Of a stretch of DNA of 34,771 nt, positions 1-9,700 are shown one piece after another. The translations under genes were made by a program, and so were the position numbers. Every line of letters begins with the position of its first letter. Within the stretch, counting starts at the first letter, position 1. The notes beneath the pieces are model-generated. The model worked only from the letters and a program-made list of their open reading frames with translations, made no database searches and had not been told where the DNA came from. Source of the stretch: Akkermansiaceae bacterium UBA6138 (GTDB lineage Bacteria > Verrucomicrobiota > Verrucomicrobiia > Verrucomicrobiales > DEV007). The stretch lies in NCBI GenBank assembly GCA_002422425.1, contig DIVG01000062.1:25526-60296 (forward strand), given 5' to 3'.

Positions 1-2
1 AC

Positions 3-1139
3 GCGGGCGCGATCATCGAACATTTTATCGGGCACGACCGCGTTAGCGACGTCATCGCCAAAGGCCCGACCAAGGCCAGCGTCCATCTCAGCGACGGTCT
101 TCAATGTGATCTGCGGGCGGTCTCAAACGCCGAATTCGCCTGCGCTCTCGCTTACTTTACCGGCAGCAAAGAACACAATGTCGCGATGCGCGGCCTCGCC
201 CTGAAGCGCGGCTACACCCTTAATGAATACCGTCTCGCCCCGCGCGAGGGGAGCGGCTCCCCCGAGGCTCCCGTGTTTGAGAGCGAGGCCCAGCTTCACC
301 GCTTTCTCGGACTCGACTACATGGCGCCCGAGTTGCGCGAAAATACCGGTGAAATCGAGGCCGCCGCTGCGGGCGACCTGCCCCGGCTCATTGAGCTGGA
401 AAACCTGCGCGGCACTTTTCACAACCATACCGTGGCAAGCGACGGAAAGAACACCCTCGGGGAGATGGCGGCGGCCGCGATGGACCTCGGCCTGCAATAC
501 CTCGGGATCGCCGATCACTCGAAAAGCTCTGTCCAGGCGAACGGCCTTGATGAAAGGCGGCTGCGCGAACAGCTCGCGGAGATCCGGGATCTCAATTGCC
601 AGTATCAGAGCGAGGGAAAACTATTTCGCCTCTTTGCCGGGAGCGAGGTCGACATCCTCAAGGACGGCTCGCTCGACTTCGACGATGAACTCCTCGGAGA
701 ACTGGACTACGTCGTCGCCAGTGTCCACAGCGCCATGACCCTGCCCGAGGCCGAAATGACGGAGCGACTCATCAGGGCGGTGTCCCATCCGAAAGTGACG
801 ATGCTGGGGCACCTCACCGGACGGCTCCTCCTCGAGCGCGACGCTTATGCCGTCGATATCCCCGCCGTGATCGAGGCCTGTGCCGCCAGCGGCACGGTCA
901 TCGAACTCAACTGCAACCCGTGGCGCCTCGACATGGACTGGCGCTGGTGGAAAGAGGCGGCCGAACGGGGCGTCAAATGTTCGATCAATCCCGATGCCCA
1001 CCGCAGCAGCCAGCTCGACTATCTCTGGTTCGGCGCGCGCCTCGCCCGCAAGGGGTGGCTCACCCGCGCCGACGTCATCAACACCCTCGATCTCACCGGG
1101 ATCGAGGAATTTCTCGGAGTGCCTCCCCTCACTCCGTAA
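3..1139 (+). CDS. polX: DNA polymerase/3'-5' exonuclease PolX, C-terminal part (PHP domain)
   Basis: The frame is open from base 3, so the gene enters from the left edge; about 378 residues are visible against roughly 570-580 for the family, so the helix-hairpin-helix region and most of the polymerase-beta nucleotidyltransferase core lie outside. The first part ends the polymerase fold with the family signature FTGSKEHNVAMR, and then LALKRGYTLNEY. The rest is a PHP phosphoesterase domain with its metal-ligand motifs in order: FHNHTVASDG, ADHS, GSEVDI, VASVHS, GHLTGR, ELNCNP and NPDAH. PolX enzymes fill gaps in DNA repair, and the PHP domain gives a 3'-5' exonuclease. An internal ATG at 186 is not the start, because the signature begins upstream of it. 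The metal-binding histidines and aspartates look intact, so the enzyme should be active. Confidence is high. Confidence 0.95.
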   Translation, partial: AGAIIEHFIGHDRVSDVIAKGPTKASVHLSDGLQCDLRAVSNAEFACALAYFTGSKEHNVAMRGLALKRGYTLNEYRLAPREGSGSPEAPVFESEAQLHRFLGLDYMAPELRENTGEIEAAAAGDLPRLIELENLRGTFHNHTVASDGKNTLGEMAAAAMDLGLQYLGIADHSKSSVQANGLDERRLREQLAEIRDLNCQYQSEGKLFRLFAGSEVDILKDGSLDFDDELLGELDYVVASVHSAMTLPEAEMTERLIRAVSHPKVTMLGHLTGRLLLERDAYAVDIPAVIEACAASGTVIELNCNPWRLDMDWRWWKEAAERGVKCSINPDAHRSSQLDYLWFGARLARKGWLTRADVINTLDLTGIEEFLGVPPLTP

Positions 1140-1231
1140 CGGGCCTCTTCTCACCCTTTGCGCGGCTGCGGGGAGTGGCGTAAGATAAGGCGCGCGGCTC
1201 CCGCGTCCGGGGCCCGTCGGTTCCTCGTGCC

Positions 1232-1918
1232 ATGTTGTTTTTCCCTCACCCCCCTCTCCTGCGGAAGGCGGACCTCACGGTTGTGACCGCGCTGGTGCTG
1301 GTGTCTTTTGCCCTCGCTCCGCCGGAGGCCGGGGCCGGTCTCTTGAAGAAGTTCAGGGAAAAGCGCCGGGATAAGGCGGCTCAGGCCGAACGCGAGGCAG
1401 ACTTGCCGACCGGGAAAACGAAACCCGTTCCGGTGTATCGATCCCATTATACCGACTCGCATAACGACGCTTACATCAACGAACCTCTCCTCGCCGGGGC
1501 GAGCCCGACCGCTCCGCGAAAAATCGTCGTCGATATCGGACGCCAGCGCGCTTATCTCATTATCCACGACCTCGTCGCGATCGACACCGCAATCTCTTCC
1601 GCCCGCCGCGGCAAGCGCACCCCCCGCGGCACTTTTAAAATTACCGAAAAGATCCGCAGCGGCAAAGTGTCGACGATCTATCACGTTTACATGCCCTACT
1701 GGATGCGTCTCGGCCATACCACCGAAGGACTCCACGTCGGCGACCTGCCCGGTTATCCCGCCTCGGCGGGCTGCATCCGTCTGCCTCAGCGCGTGGCTCC
1801 CCTTCTCTTCGAACACACCGGTATCGGCGTTCCTGTTGAGGTGGTGGATTCCTGGGATGAGGAGGATCTCATGATCCCCTACTCTTTCCGGAAGCCTCCC
1901 GCCCGCTCGAATACCTGA
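1232..1918 (+). CDS. L,D-transpeptidase (YkuD domain), exported
   Basis: A 228-residue protein. The N-terminus has a basic stretch followed by a hydrophobic segment (about residues 13-36, ending in alanines), read as a signal peptide or anchor, then a very basic linker rich in K, R and E. The YkuD domain runs from about residue 94 (RKIVVDIGRQRAYL) to the end. Its catalytic motif is SAGCIR with Cys181, and His168 (in GLHVGD) sits at the usual distance before it. Most family members have SHGC; here the histidine next to the cysteine is alanine, a modest departure. Such enzymes make 3-3 cross-links in peptidoglycan or attach proteins to it, using a cysteine nucleophile in the periplasm. The ATG at 1232 is the only start that keeps the whole signal sequence. 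It lies 92 bases after polX on the same strand, with no evidence of a shared function. Confidence 0.88.
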   Translation: MLFFPHPPLLRKADLTVVTALVLVSFALAPPEAGAGLLKKFREKRRDKAAQAEREADLPTGKTKPVPVYRSHYTDSHNDAYINEPLLAGASPTAPRKIVVDIGRQRAYLIIHDLVAIDTAISSARRGKRTPRGTFKITEKIRSGKVSTIYHVYMPYWMRLGHTTEGLHVGDLPGYPASAGCIRLPQRVAPLLFEHTGIGVPVEVVDSWDEEDLMIPYSFRKPPARSNT

Positions 1919-1921
1919 GCC

Positions 1922-1950
1922 CCTGCCGGACCGATCGGTTTCAGGGCAGG
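1922..1950 (+). terminator. Inverted repeat after the L,D-transpeptidase gene, possible terminator
   Basis: Three bases after the stop codon a 6-bp stem (CCTGCC with GGCAGG) encloses a 10-base palindrome, ACCGATCGGT at 1930-1939. There is no T-run after it, so an intrinsic terminator is only possible; the inner palindrome could also be a protein site. Confidence 0.3.
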
Positions 1951-2019
1951 ACGAAAGAGCGCCGCTCCCTCACCAAAGCCCGGACCGAGCGACGAAGCGC
2001 CTCGCGCGCCATCAAGGTT

Positions 2020-2047
2020 TTGCACAAGGGGCGATCCTGTGTATCAT
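2020..2047 (+). promoter_or_regulatory. Possible sigma-70-like promoter of the sugar isomerase gene
   Basis: TTGCAC (2020-2025) and TATCAT (2042-2047) are separated by 16 bases. The -10 box matches the consensus in five of six positions, the -35 in about half. A promoter here supports translation from the ATG at 2092 rather than from the upstream in-frame TTG at 2020. Seen by eye only. Confidence 0.35.
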
Positions 2048-2091
2048 CCCTCTTTCCATCTGATCGTATTCCATCTTCACTCCCGACCGAT

Positions 2092-2952
2092 ATGCCCTTT
2101 CAATTCACCGGATTTGCCGACGAAGCAGAAAAATCGCTTGCAGGCCAGATTGCGACCCTTGAGGAAGCGGGCTGGAACGCGATCGAACTCCGTCTCATTG
2201 GCGGTAAAAACATTTGTGACCACACCGACGAAGAATGGGCCGCGGTAAAAGAAGCCCTCGGCGCCCGGGGCATCACCATCGTCGGTTTCGGTGGTCAGAT
2301 CGGTAACTGGGCCCGTCCTGTAACTTCCGATTTCAGCAGAGACCTCGACGAACTCCGTCGCGTGGCCCCCCGCATGCGCGAAGTCGGGGCAAAGTTTCTT
2401 CGCATCATGTCCTGGCCGAATGACAAGGAGACGCCGCTCTCGCGCGAAGATTGGAAGGCGGAGGTCGTTCGCCGTCTCCGCGAACTAGCCCCCATCGCCG
2501 AGTCCGAAGGAATGATCCTCGCTCATGAGAACTGCAGCGGCTACGGAGAAAGCCCTGAGGGGTATCTTGAGCTTGCCGCCGCCGTGAACAGCCCGGCCTT
2601 CAAGCTCATTATCGATACCGGCAACAACAGCCTGCATCACAACAGCAACGAAGCGACCTGGGACTACTATCAGAAGTGCCGCGACGAGATCGTTCACGTC
2701 CACATCAAAAGTGCCAAACCGAATCCCGAAGGGGGCGACTGGATCACCTGCCATGTCGATGAAGACCCGGTCCAGCGTCGCATCCTCGAAGACCTTCACC
2801 GCAGCGGCTACGACGGCTGGCTCTCGATCGAGCCACACCTCAAGGCGGCCATCCATGCCGGTCAGGATGTCGATGACACCGGCGAGGCCCGCGCCGTCTG
2901 GGTCGAATATACCCGTCGGCTTGAAAAACTGGTAAATGAGATAACGGGTTGA
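2092..2952 (+). CDS. Sugar phosphate isomerase/epimerase family protein (xylose isomerase-like TIM barrel)
   Basis: A 286-residue cytoplasmic protein of the AP-endonuclease-2/xylose-isomerase-like TIM-barrel superfamily. It begins FTGFADEA and has the usual pattern of strand-end motifs. The four expected metal ligands are visible as Glu146 (AHENCSG), Asp175 (IIDTGNN), His204 (VHVHIK) and Glu247 (SIEPH), so a divalent-metal-dependent sugar or inositol isomerase/epimerase activity is likely. The exact substrate cannot be told; relatives act on tagatose, psicose, inosose or hydroxypyruvate. The frame is open to a TTG at 2020, but the extra 24 residues look like non-coding translation and overlap a promoter candidate, so the ATG at 2092 was chosen. 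An SDR dehydrogenase follows on the same strand, a common partner in sugar or inositol breakdown, although a hairpin lies between them. Confidence 0.87.
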   Translation: MPFQFTGFADEAEKSLAGQIATLEEAGWNAIELRLIGGKNICDHTDEEWAAVKEALGARGITIVGFGGQIGNWARPVTSDFSRDLDELRRVAPRMREVGAKFLRIMSWPNDKETPLSREDWKAEVVRRLRELAPIAESEGMILAHENCSGYGESPEGYLELAAAVNSPAFKLIIDTGNNSLHHNSNEATWDYYQKCRDEIVHVHIKSAKPNPEGGDWITCHVDEDPVQRRILEDLHRSGYDGWLSIEPHLKAAIHAGQDVDDTGEARAVWVEYTRRLEKLVNEITG

Positions 2953-2959
2953 CCGGCCT

Positions 2960-2977
2960 GGGAAAGACCTCTTTCCC
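2960..2977 (+). terminator. Perfect hairpin after the sugar isomerase gene, possible terminator
   Basis: GGGAAAG and CTTTCCC form a perfect 7-bp stem (8 bp if the A:T at the loop is counted) eight bases after the stop codon. No clear T-tract follows, so termination is plausible but not shown. Confidence 0.4.
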
Positions 2978-3080
2978 GACCCGTCGCGAAAATCGGAATG
3001 CCGGGCATTTCGGTCGGGGGCTTGATAACGCTGAATTTTATGCTGCCCTTTTACCCCACCCTCCGTGACACTTTCCCCTC

Positions 3081-3845
3081 ATGACTGAAAGAAGATTCGA
3101 AAATCAATCGGCTATCGTTACCGGTGGCGCGGACGGAATTGGCAAAGCAATCGCCCGGCGTCTTGCCACAGAAGGGGCGAGCGTGACGCTCTTTGACCTT
3201 AGTGAGGAGAACACGGCGGCGACCCTCCGCGAGTTCGCCGGGGAAGGGCTCAGCGTCCACGGTGAAAAGGTCGACATTTCCGACGAGACCAGTGTGATTG
3301 CCGGCCTCGCCGCCACCGTCGCCCGGCATCCCGGCCGGAGACTCGACATCATGATTAACTGCGCCGCCATCGTCGGCCCGACCAATCGGCGGATCACTGA
3401 AGTGACGACGGAGGAGTTCGATCTCGAGCACGCGATCAACCTGCGCGGGACCTTTCTCATGACAAAACAGGCAATCCTCGCGATGGAGCCGAACAATTAC
3501 GGGCGGGTTCTCAACTTCGCCTCCATTGCCGGCAAGGAAGGCAATGCCGGGATGAGTCCTTATTCCGCTACCAAAGCAGGTGTCATTGGTCTTGTTAAGT
3601 CAGTCGGGAAGGAGTTCGCCGAGACCGGCATCACCGTGAACGCGATTGCTCCCGCCGTCATCCGAACCCCCATGGTCGACGGGATCCACCCCGACCAGGT
3701 GAAATACATGACCGACAAAATCCCCATGAAGCGCTGCGGCACGCTTGATGAAATTGCCGCGCTCAGCTGTTGGATTGTCTCAAAGGAGGCCTCCTTCTGC
3801 ACCGGTTTCACTTTTGATCTCTCGGGAGGACGCGCCGTCTACTGA
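3081..3845 (+). CDS. Short-chain dehydrogenase/reductase (SDR)
   Basis: A 254-residue classical SDR, the normal length for the family. The cofactor motif TGGADGIG is at residues 14-21 and Asp39 at the end of the second strand suggests NAD(H) rather than NADP(H). The NNAG motif appears as NCAA (93-96). The catalytic tetrad is complete: Asn120, Ser148, Tyr161 and Lys165 (YSATK). The C-terminus FDLSGGRAVY is typical of the FabG-like and sugar-alcohol dehydrogenase branch, for example enzymes oxidising 2-keto-3-deoxy sugar acids. Substrate cannot be assigned from sequence alone. The ATG at 3081 is immediately followed by a typical N-terminus; no strong ribosome binding site is visible. It follows the isomerase by 128 bases and may act with it on a sugar or polyol. 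It converges on the two-partner secretion operon. Confidence 0.9.
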   Translation: MTERRFENQSAIVTGGADGIGKAIARRLATEGASVTLFDLSEENTAATLREFAGEGLSVHGEKVDISDETSVIAGLAATVARHPGRRLDIMINCAAIVGPTNRRITEVTTEEFDLEHAINLRGTFLMTKQAILAMEPNNYGRVLNFASIAGKEGNAGMSPYSATKAGVIGLVKSVGKEFAETGITVNAIAPAVIRTPMVDGIHPDQVKYMTDKIPMKRCGTLDEIAALSCWIVSKEASFCTGFTFDLSGGRAVY

Positions 3846-4056
3846 GAGAGACATCCCCGCCCCCCCGGGAGCGGCCCTACCCTGTCAAGGATTGTTCGCC
3901 CGGGTCCGGGAACGTCCGGAAGTCGCCCGATCGAGGGGTTAGGGTCGGCTTCAGGCATCCCCCACGGAGTGAAGCCCAAGCGCCACCGTTTCCGGCACCA
4001 AGTGCTCAAAAGCCGTCGAGCTCCCCTCTACTTTGGAAAGTTGGAAAGCGGGAACT

Positions 4057-6594
4057 TCAGAAAGTAGCCCGGGCACCGACGTGCCAGCGACCGTCATTCC
4101 CGTCGTCGAACCCTTCTTCGGTCACCTGGAAGCCGTAATCGACCCTCAAAGTGAACCAGTTTTCGCGCTGGTAGCGGAAGCCAAGACCGACACTGCCTAG
4201 CTCAAGATCCTCCTCCAGCGCGAGCGGGGTATGGTTTGAGAGCGCTGCATAATCGTAGAAGACTAGGCCGTAGGCGCTATCCCGAACGTTTCCGAAGCCC
4301 GCGAAGGTGGACGGATAGATATTGGGGGTCCGCAGCTCCACCGAACCGACGATGCCCGAGTCGCCGCGGGCAATGCGCTGTTCGAAACCGCGCACGCTGT
4401 CGTAACCGCCTGCACCGAGGGTCTCACTGGCGAGCAGGTTGGCGTTGGAAGCCTGTCCCTGCAAGCGACCGTAAGCGGACCATCCATCGGCAAGCTGCTG
4501 ATCACGCTCGAGAGTGACCTGGCCGTAGGTGTAATCGGCCGTCGCGAGGGCGCGCTGCGTCTCAAAAATGGCATCGGTGTTGTGCGCGGTGGTGCCGCCG
4601 GGGCTCATGACGAGCTCCGAATCGACCCGCCACGCCCCGGTGCGATCACGGACCACAATATTATAGCCGAGACTGTATTGGACAATCTCCGAGGTGGTAT
4701 CGAAAACCTGTGCATTGTTGAAGGCGAGATCGCTGTTGCTCGACTTGAAGTCCATTCCCAGCTCAAGCTCATGCGAAAGCCGACCGACTCCCGGAAGCGG
4801 GATGCCGTAACGACCGCTCAACTGGGTGTTCGCCCCTCCACTGGCGAAGTCGCCCCCGTCCTGAAAGAAATTGGCATCGCTCTCAACGAAGGCTCCCAAG
4901 AGAGTCACCTGATGGCGCCAGGGAAGATAGGACGCGAAAACACCACTGTGTCCCTGCAAGTCGCTGTCATCATCATAGTTCGTCGTGAACTGATAACTGA
5001 GAATCGAGTTCATGTCGAAAAAGAGCGGACCGGTCCAGCTCACCCCGAAAATCCCACGTTCCTCACCGAGAACAGCGGTTCCCGAGTTCTCGATCGAAAC
5101 ATAACCACTGAGCTCACGTGACGACTCGGTGCGGAGAATGACGTCAGTCTCCCCGTAGCCGCTGCCGGGACTGAACACCAGATCCACCTGACGGTTCGGA
5201 TGCTTGTTGATCCAGTTCATGTCGTCGGTCAGATCACTCTCACGGATGACTTCGCCACGACCCGTCCTAATTTGTCTCGCGAGCGCGCGACTCTCGGCAG
5301 TGTCAGCCCCCTCCACGATCACATCGCCAAGACGGCCCTCGATAATCACCAGTTGAAGAACCCCCGACGAAATCTCCTGCTCGGGAACGAGCACATCAAC
5401 GACCGGCAGATCACTCCTGCGGTAGGCCAGAACCGATTCACGAACCATCTGATTCAGTGCCTCCAAGGTGAGAGCAGATCCAATCCGCGAGGCCAGGACT
5501 TCATAGACCCGCGGAGGAAGCTCCACTTCCTCGGTTAGAACGCCGGAAACATGTCCCAACGCCCCTTTGGAAACAGCCCTAGTCGAATTGACTACGCGTA
5601 TCCCCCGCAGATTCGAGGTCAGAGAAGTCGCCCCAAGACCGGGGCCGGCACCGACGGAGCCCGCTGGTCCGGCAGAGTGCGTCCCGCCGCCCTGCGGGAG
5701 AGAATAGGAGACCGGTTGAACGGCGTCCCGGCTTGCCCCGAACGGATTACGCCAGCGCCACTTGGGCTCATCAGGTGCGCTTCCCCCTTGATCGTTGGTG
5801 CCGCGCTTCCACCAGGTCTCGACAGGCACATTAGGCCGATTCCCCTTGTAAACGAGTTTATTGTCCTTGTAGTAGGAGGAATCCTCACTGAACGGCTTGA
5901 GCGTGCTTTCCGAGACGGTTGCCGGGGCTTCCTGGTTACCGACGAAATTCGACGCTCCCATCTGCTGCGACTGAACCTGAACGAGGGCTGTCGAAGGGTC
6001 CGGTGCCGGACGATTGACCACCGCCCGGGCCATCAGCTCCTTCTGCTCCCGGATCGCCTCAGCCTCGGCCTTGCGCCTTTCCTGTTTCGCGGCAAGAAGG
6101 TCTCTGGTGCGCTCCTTCCGTGTCACCTGATCCGGTGTTCGCAGATCAGGGGCCGGGGGGAGATCAATAAGTGACTCCTCCGGGGTGGGCAAGGGCATCG
6201 CCCCCCAGTAGTCCGCGTCACCGAATGCCTGGAGACGGGACCCGCTGGGAGTAATCCCATCGTCGGCCGAAGGAAGAGAGCTGCGAAGAGTGATCTCATC
6301 GGAGACGGGCAGCCGCTTACCCTGCTCAGCTTTCGAAGGGGCCAGACGCGGCCCCATGGCGGCGCGCTTGGTGTCTTCGGGCTGGCGGCGATAGACACTC
6401 TGCTCGCGCCGTGACTCCTCCTCTTTCTGAGTCGCCTCACGGCGTTCACGCCACGACTGCTTTCGATCAGGATCGCCCAGATCAAGATTAGGCAATGGCG
6501 GAAGAGCACCGAGTTCGGAATCCTGCGCTCGAAGATTGCCTGCAATCAGGGCAAAGAGAGCAAAAGTGAGGGCGCTGGGAGTCAAATACTTCAT
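4057..6594 (-). CDS. TpsB outer-membrane transporter of two-partner secretion (FhaC/ShlB type) with long N-terminal extension
   Basis: An 845-residue protein, far longer than the usual 550-600 of FhaC/ShlB. Residues 1-23 form a signal peptide (MKYLTPSALTF start, cleavage near LRAQ). Residues 24-330 are a low-complexity, charged extension rich in P, E, R and K with a helical stretch of the type RKAEAEAIREQKE. A POTRA_2-like region begins about residue 331 (GIRVV) and contains DVLVPEQEISSGVLQL. A 16-strand-type beta-barrel follows, with the hallmark VRGF at residues 734-737 inside GGYDSVRGF, the loop that plugs the pore. The protein ends in Phe, the usual Omp85 C-terminal signal. TpsB proteins recognise the TPS domain of their partner and move it across the outer membrane. 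It is last in the - strand operon, 128 bases after the second tpsA, the reverse of the common tpsB-tpsA order. Confidence is high for the family. Confidence 0.93.
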   Translation of the reverse strand: MKYLTPSALTFALFALIAGNLRAQDSELGALPPLPNLDLGDPDRKQSWRERREATQKEEESRREQSVYRRQPEDTKRAAMGPRLAPSKAEQGKRLPVSDEITLRSSLPSADDGITPSGSRLQAFGDADYWGAMPLPTPEESLIDLPPAPDLRTPDQVTRKERTRDLLAAKQERRKAEAEAIREQKELMARAVVNRPAPDPSTALVQVQSQQMGASNFVGNQEAPATVSESTLKPFSEDSSYYKDNKLVYKGNRPNVPVETWWKRGTNDQGGSAPDEPKWRWRNPFGASRDAVQPVSYSLPQGGGTHSAGPAGSVGAGPGLGATSLTSNLRGIRVVNSTRAVSKGALGHVSGVLTEEVELPPRVYEVLASRIGSALTLEALNQMVRESVLAYRRSDLPVVDVLVPEQEISSGVLQLVIIEGRLGDVIVEGADTAESRALARQIRTGRGEVIRESDLTDDMNWINKHPNRQVDLVFSPGSGYGETDVILRTESSRELSGYVSIENSGTAVLGEERGIFGVSWTGPLFFDMNSILSYQFTTNYDDDSDLQGHSGVFASYLPWRHQVTLLGAFVESDANFFQDGGDFASGGANTQLSGRYGIPLPGVGRLSHELELGMDFKSSNSDLAFNNAQVFDTTSEIVQYSLGYNIVVRDRTGAWRVDSELVMSPGGTTAHNTDAIFETQRALATADYTYGQVTLERDQQLADGWSAYGRLQGQASNANLLASETLGAGGYDSVRGFEQRIARGDSGIVGSVELRTPNIYPSTFAGFGNVRDSAYGLVFYDYAALSNHTPLALEEDLELGSVGLGFRYQRENWFTLRVDYGFQVTEEGFDDGNDGRWHVGARATF

Positions 6595-6722
6595 TCAGAG
6601 CGGCTTAACAGAGGGTATAGAAGCAGCAGGGTCTGCATCCACCCTTGATCTTGAAAGCTATCACCGGAATTCGCAAGAGGAATATTCAGTTTAATGATTA
6701 ATCGCTTAACCCGAAAATACGA

Positions 6723-9700
6723 TCAAGGGTTTCCGGCCCCACTGAAAGGATCGTAGGGCGGACGAGGCGGAGACTGATCCGGAACGGTGACAGGGGGCGC
6801 TTCGCGGCGCTCGGCATCCCGCTTCCACAAGAGATAGCTGAAGGGAGTCCCCGTCTCGGGACTGGGAGCAGTTCCAAAGAGGGTGAGACTTGAGTAGTAG
6901 TTCACCCCCGGTTCGAACGCGTAGGAAGTAAGACCGATGGTCCCAACCGAAACTTCTTCACGGTAGCGACGGCGCTCCTCCTCTTCATCTTCTTCAGCCT
7001 CCGAGTAACGACTGCGCTTCTCGCCGAAAAGAACGTCCAGCGAATTTTCGACCCGACTGGGTGAATCGCCCTCACCCGTTCTTGCCAAACCGGGGTATAG
7101 CCCCTGGTTTTGCCCGGTCAGTTCATTGATGATAAAGGGCGTGTGGCGGTCGTGGCTCTCAAACCGGCCAAAGAACTGCTGATACCTTCCGGTAGGTACT
7201 GGCGGTCCGGGAGGGCCGGGAGGCTGTGTCGGGAAGTTCGTTCCGACGACCTCGATCGAGTCGTAGTAAAGGGTGTATCTCCCGGTGCCGCTCACCCCGT
7301 TGTTGTTCCGATAGATGTCCGCCGAAGACCCGAGCGTTCCCGGGGTAAGCGAGGCAAGATTTGGCCTGCCGCCGGGGGCATTGACTTCCGCGATAGCCCC
7401 ACCCTGACCGGAACCGGCGGTCGCAGGGAACTTGCCTCCGCCCGAAATCCCGGCCGCGGCCGCGGCATCTGTCTCATCCCACCAAAGGTCGGGCGTCAGG
7501 TAAACCTCATCCTCCCTACCGGCAAGCCGACCGAGACTCGAGTCGAGACCGACGAAATTACCGGGAGTTCCCGCGTAGGTTGAGGAAAACTCGTTGATGC
7601 GGGTCGTCGCTGAGATGAGGTTATTGGAGCGGGCCGGCATGAGGAAACGGGTCTCACCGATCCCGTTGTTCCCGTGGGAAAAGACTGTCCCGTTCAGAGC
7701 GGAGAGAGTGCCCGTCCCGCCATAGAAGGGGTTGAGGCGGCTCACCGCGACCGTCAAGTTCCCGACACTGGTTTCACTGAAGACCGCCGGATCGGCATGG
7801 CCGATGACCGCTCCGGAGAAGTTGGCATTGTTACCGGCGGCCACGTTGATATTGCCGGACCGCAGTCCCGTCGCGCTGCGACGGAAGAGAGCCCCCCCGC
7901 TCGATGGCTGGGTGTCGTAGAGGACATCGCCGTTACCGATCATGGCGTAGTTGTTAAGGGCTCTCACGGTGAGTTCGGTTCCGGGATCTCCGATCTCGGT
8001 TCCCTTCTCGACGGAAAGATCCCCCTTCACCAGCACCGTGATATTGCCGACAAGGTCCCCGGAAATCGAAGGCCCCCCGTGGCCGATCTGAGCAAAGGCT
8101 CCGTAGATGGTCTGATTATCGACGTCGGGGGTTTTCCCTCCGGTGAGGGAGAGGTCCCCGTCAACCACTACCGTGATGTTACCCGTCTGATTTGCAGTGG
8201 AAACGATATCACCGAAACCGGTCTGCCGGTTGCCGTTCTCCACCGCGAAATGTCCGATCTTGGCAAAGTTGAAGGCGGAAGCCAGCACGGCCGAGTCCGG
8301 GTTTTTAACCTGATAGTCCGCCGAGTTGGTGGAATTTTCCGCGTCGGTGCGCTGCTGGGCAGTCACATCGAGGTCATTGCCGACATAGACAGTAATGTCG
8401 CCGAAGGAAGGCGCATCGAGCTGGTAGCCGCCGTGCCCGATTGCCGCGAAGGCCCCATGGACGGAGCGACCGACATTCGAGGTGGCGGACGGTGTCACCG
8501 ACCAGGCATTGGCCCCGCCGAGGACGAGGAGATCGCCAGCGATCCGGATATTAATATCACCGGAGAAACCAGTGGCGATTCCGAACCGGCGTGATAAGTC
8601 ATTCCCCTGGTCCGAACTGAAGCCGTGACCGAACTGGGCGAACGAGCTTTCAACCCCCTTACCGGCCAGAATCTGCATGTTACCGCCCGCCACGGCGGTG
8701 ATATCGGAAGAGGCCGCAATGCCCTTCACCATCTCCCCGCGACCAAGGACGACGAGGTCAAGATTGTTATCGACCCCGCCGTGACCGATCGCGGCCGGGT
8801 TGAAGATCGAAGGAGCAGTGCCCTCAGGATCGTTGGTGTTCTCGGCCCGCTCGTTTTCGTCTGCGGCATCGGCATTCACGATGATATCGCCCGAGGCCTC
8901 CACATTGATATCGCCCATGAGGACAATCGCCCGGGAGAAACCGATGTTGAAGCCGTCATCGATCCGGATGTCCTTGCTCTCTCCGTGGCCGATTCTTGAC
9001 CAGCGCTGGAAACCGGTTCCGTTATTTACCGCAATGTCCCCGCCATTCGCGATCACGGAAATATCACCAATTTTGTTGGTGAAGTTCGTGGCGGTGTTGT
9101 TCACTGAAGTCGTGGTATTGTTGATCGCGGAGTTATTGAGCCCCCCGTGTCCAATCTGGACGTAGGAATTACGGGTGCGGAGCCCCCAATCCTGTCTGTC
9201 GGGATCCGAGTTTGCGGTGGCGGGACGCCCGACCGGCTGGCGAATGCCCTCCTGACTGTGCTCGAGAGTGACGCTGCCCCCGGCCGTCACGGAAACGTTC
9301 GCCGTATTTAGAGTCGAGCTGACGAGCGTGCCGGCCGTTCCCGTGCCGATCCCCGCCACGGTGAAGTCGCGCTCACCGATGACACTGTTAAGGTTGGCAT
9401 TGGCGGAACTGTAGGCGATCCGGGCCTCGGTCGCATTCAAAGTCGTGAGAATGTCCGTTTCGACCCCGTCGTGGCGGAAATGTTCGGTCCGGATGAAGTC
9501 ACCCCCGGCCTGGCCCCAATCCTCGACGCCCTGATGCCCGATTTTCGCGAAACTCCAGGAGTAGGCCCCGCCGCGAACGAGAACATTTCCTCCGGCGTTC
9601 ACGTCGATATCCCCGAGGAATCCGAGGACACCCGTCCGGTAACCGGCATGACCAACCGAGGCGAAGACCCGAAGATCAACATCGCCGGCCCGCGCAGTAT

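Noticed and set aside
4028..4067. CTACTTT ... AAAGTAG inverted repeat at the end of tpsB as terminator
   Set aside because: The arms are 26 bases apart, overlap the stop codon and have no T-run; too weak to call.
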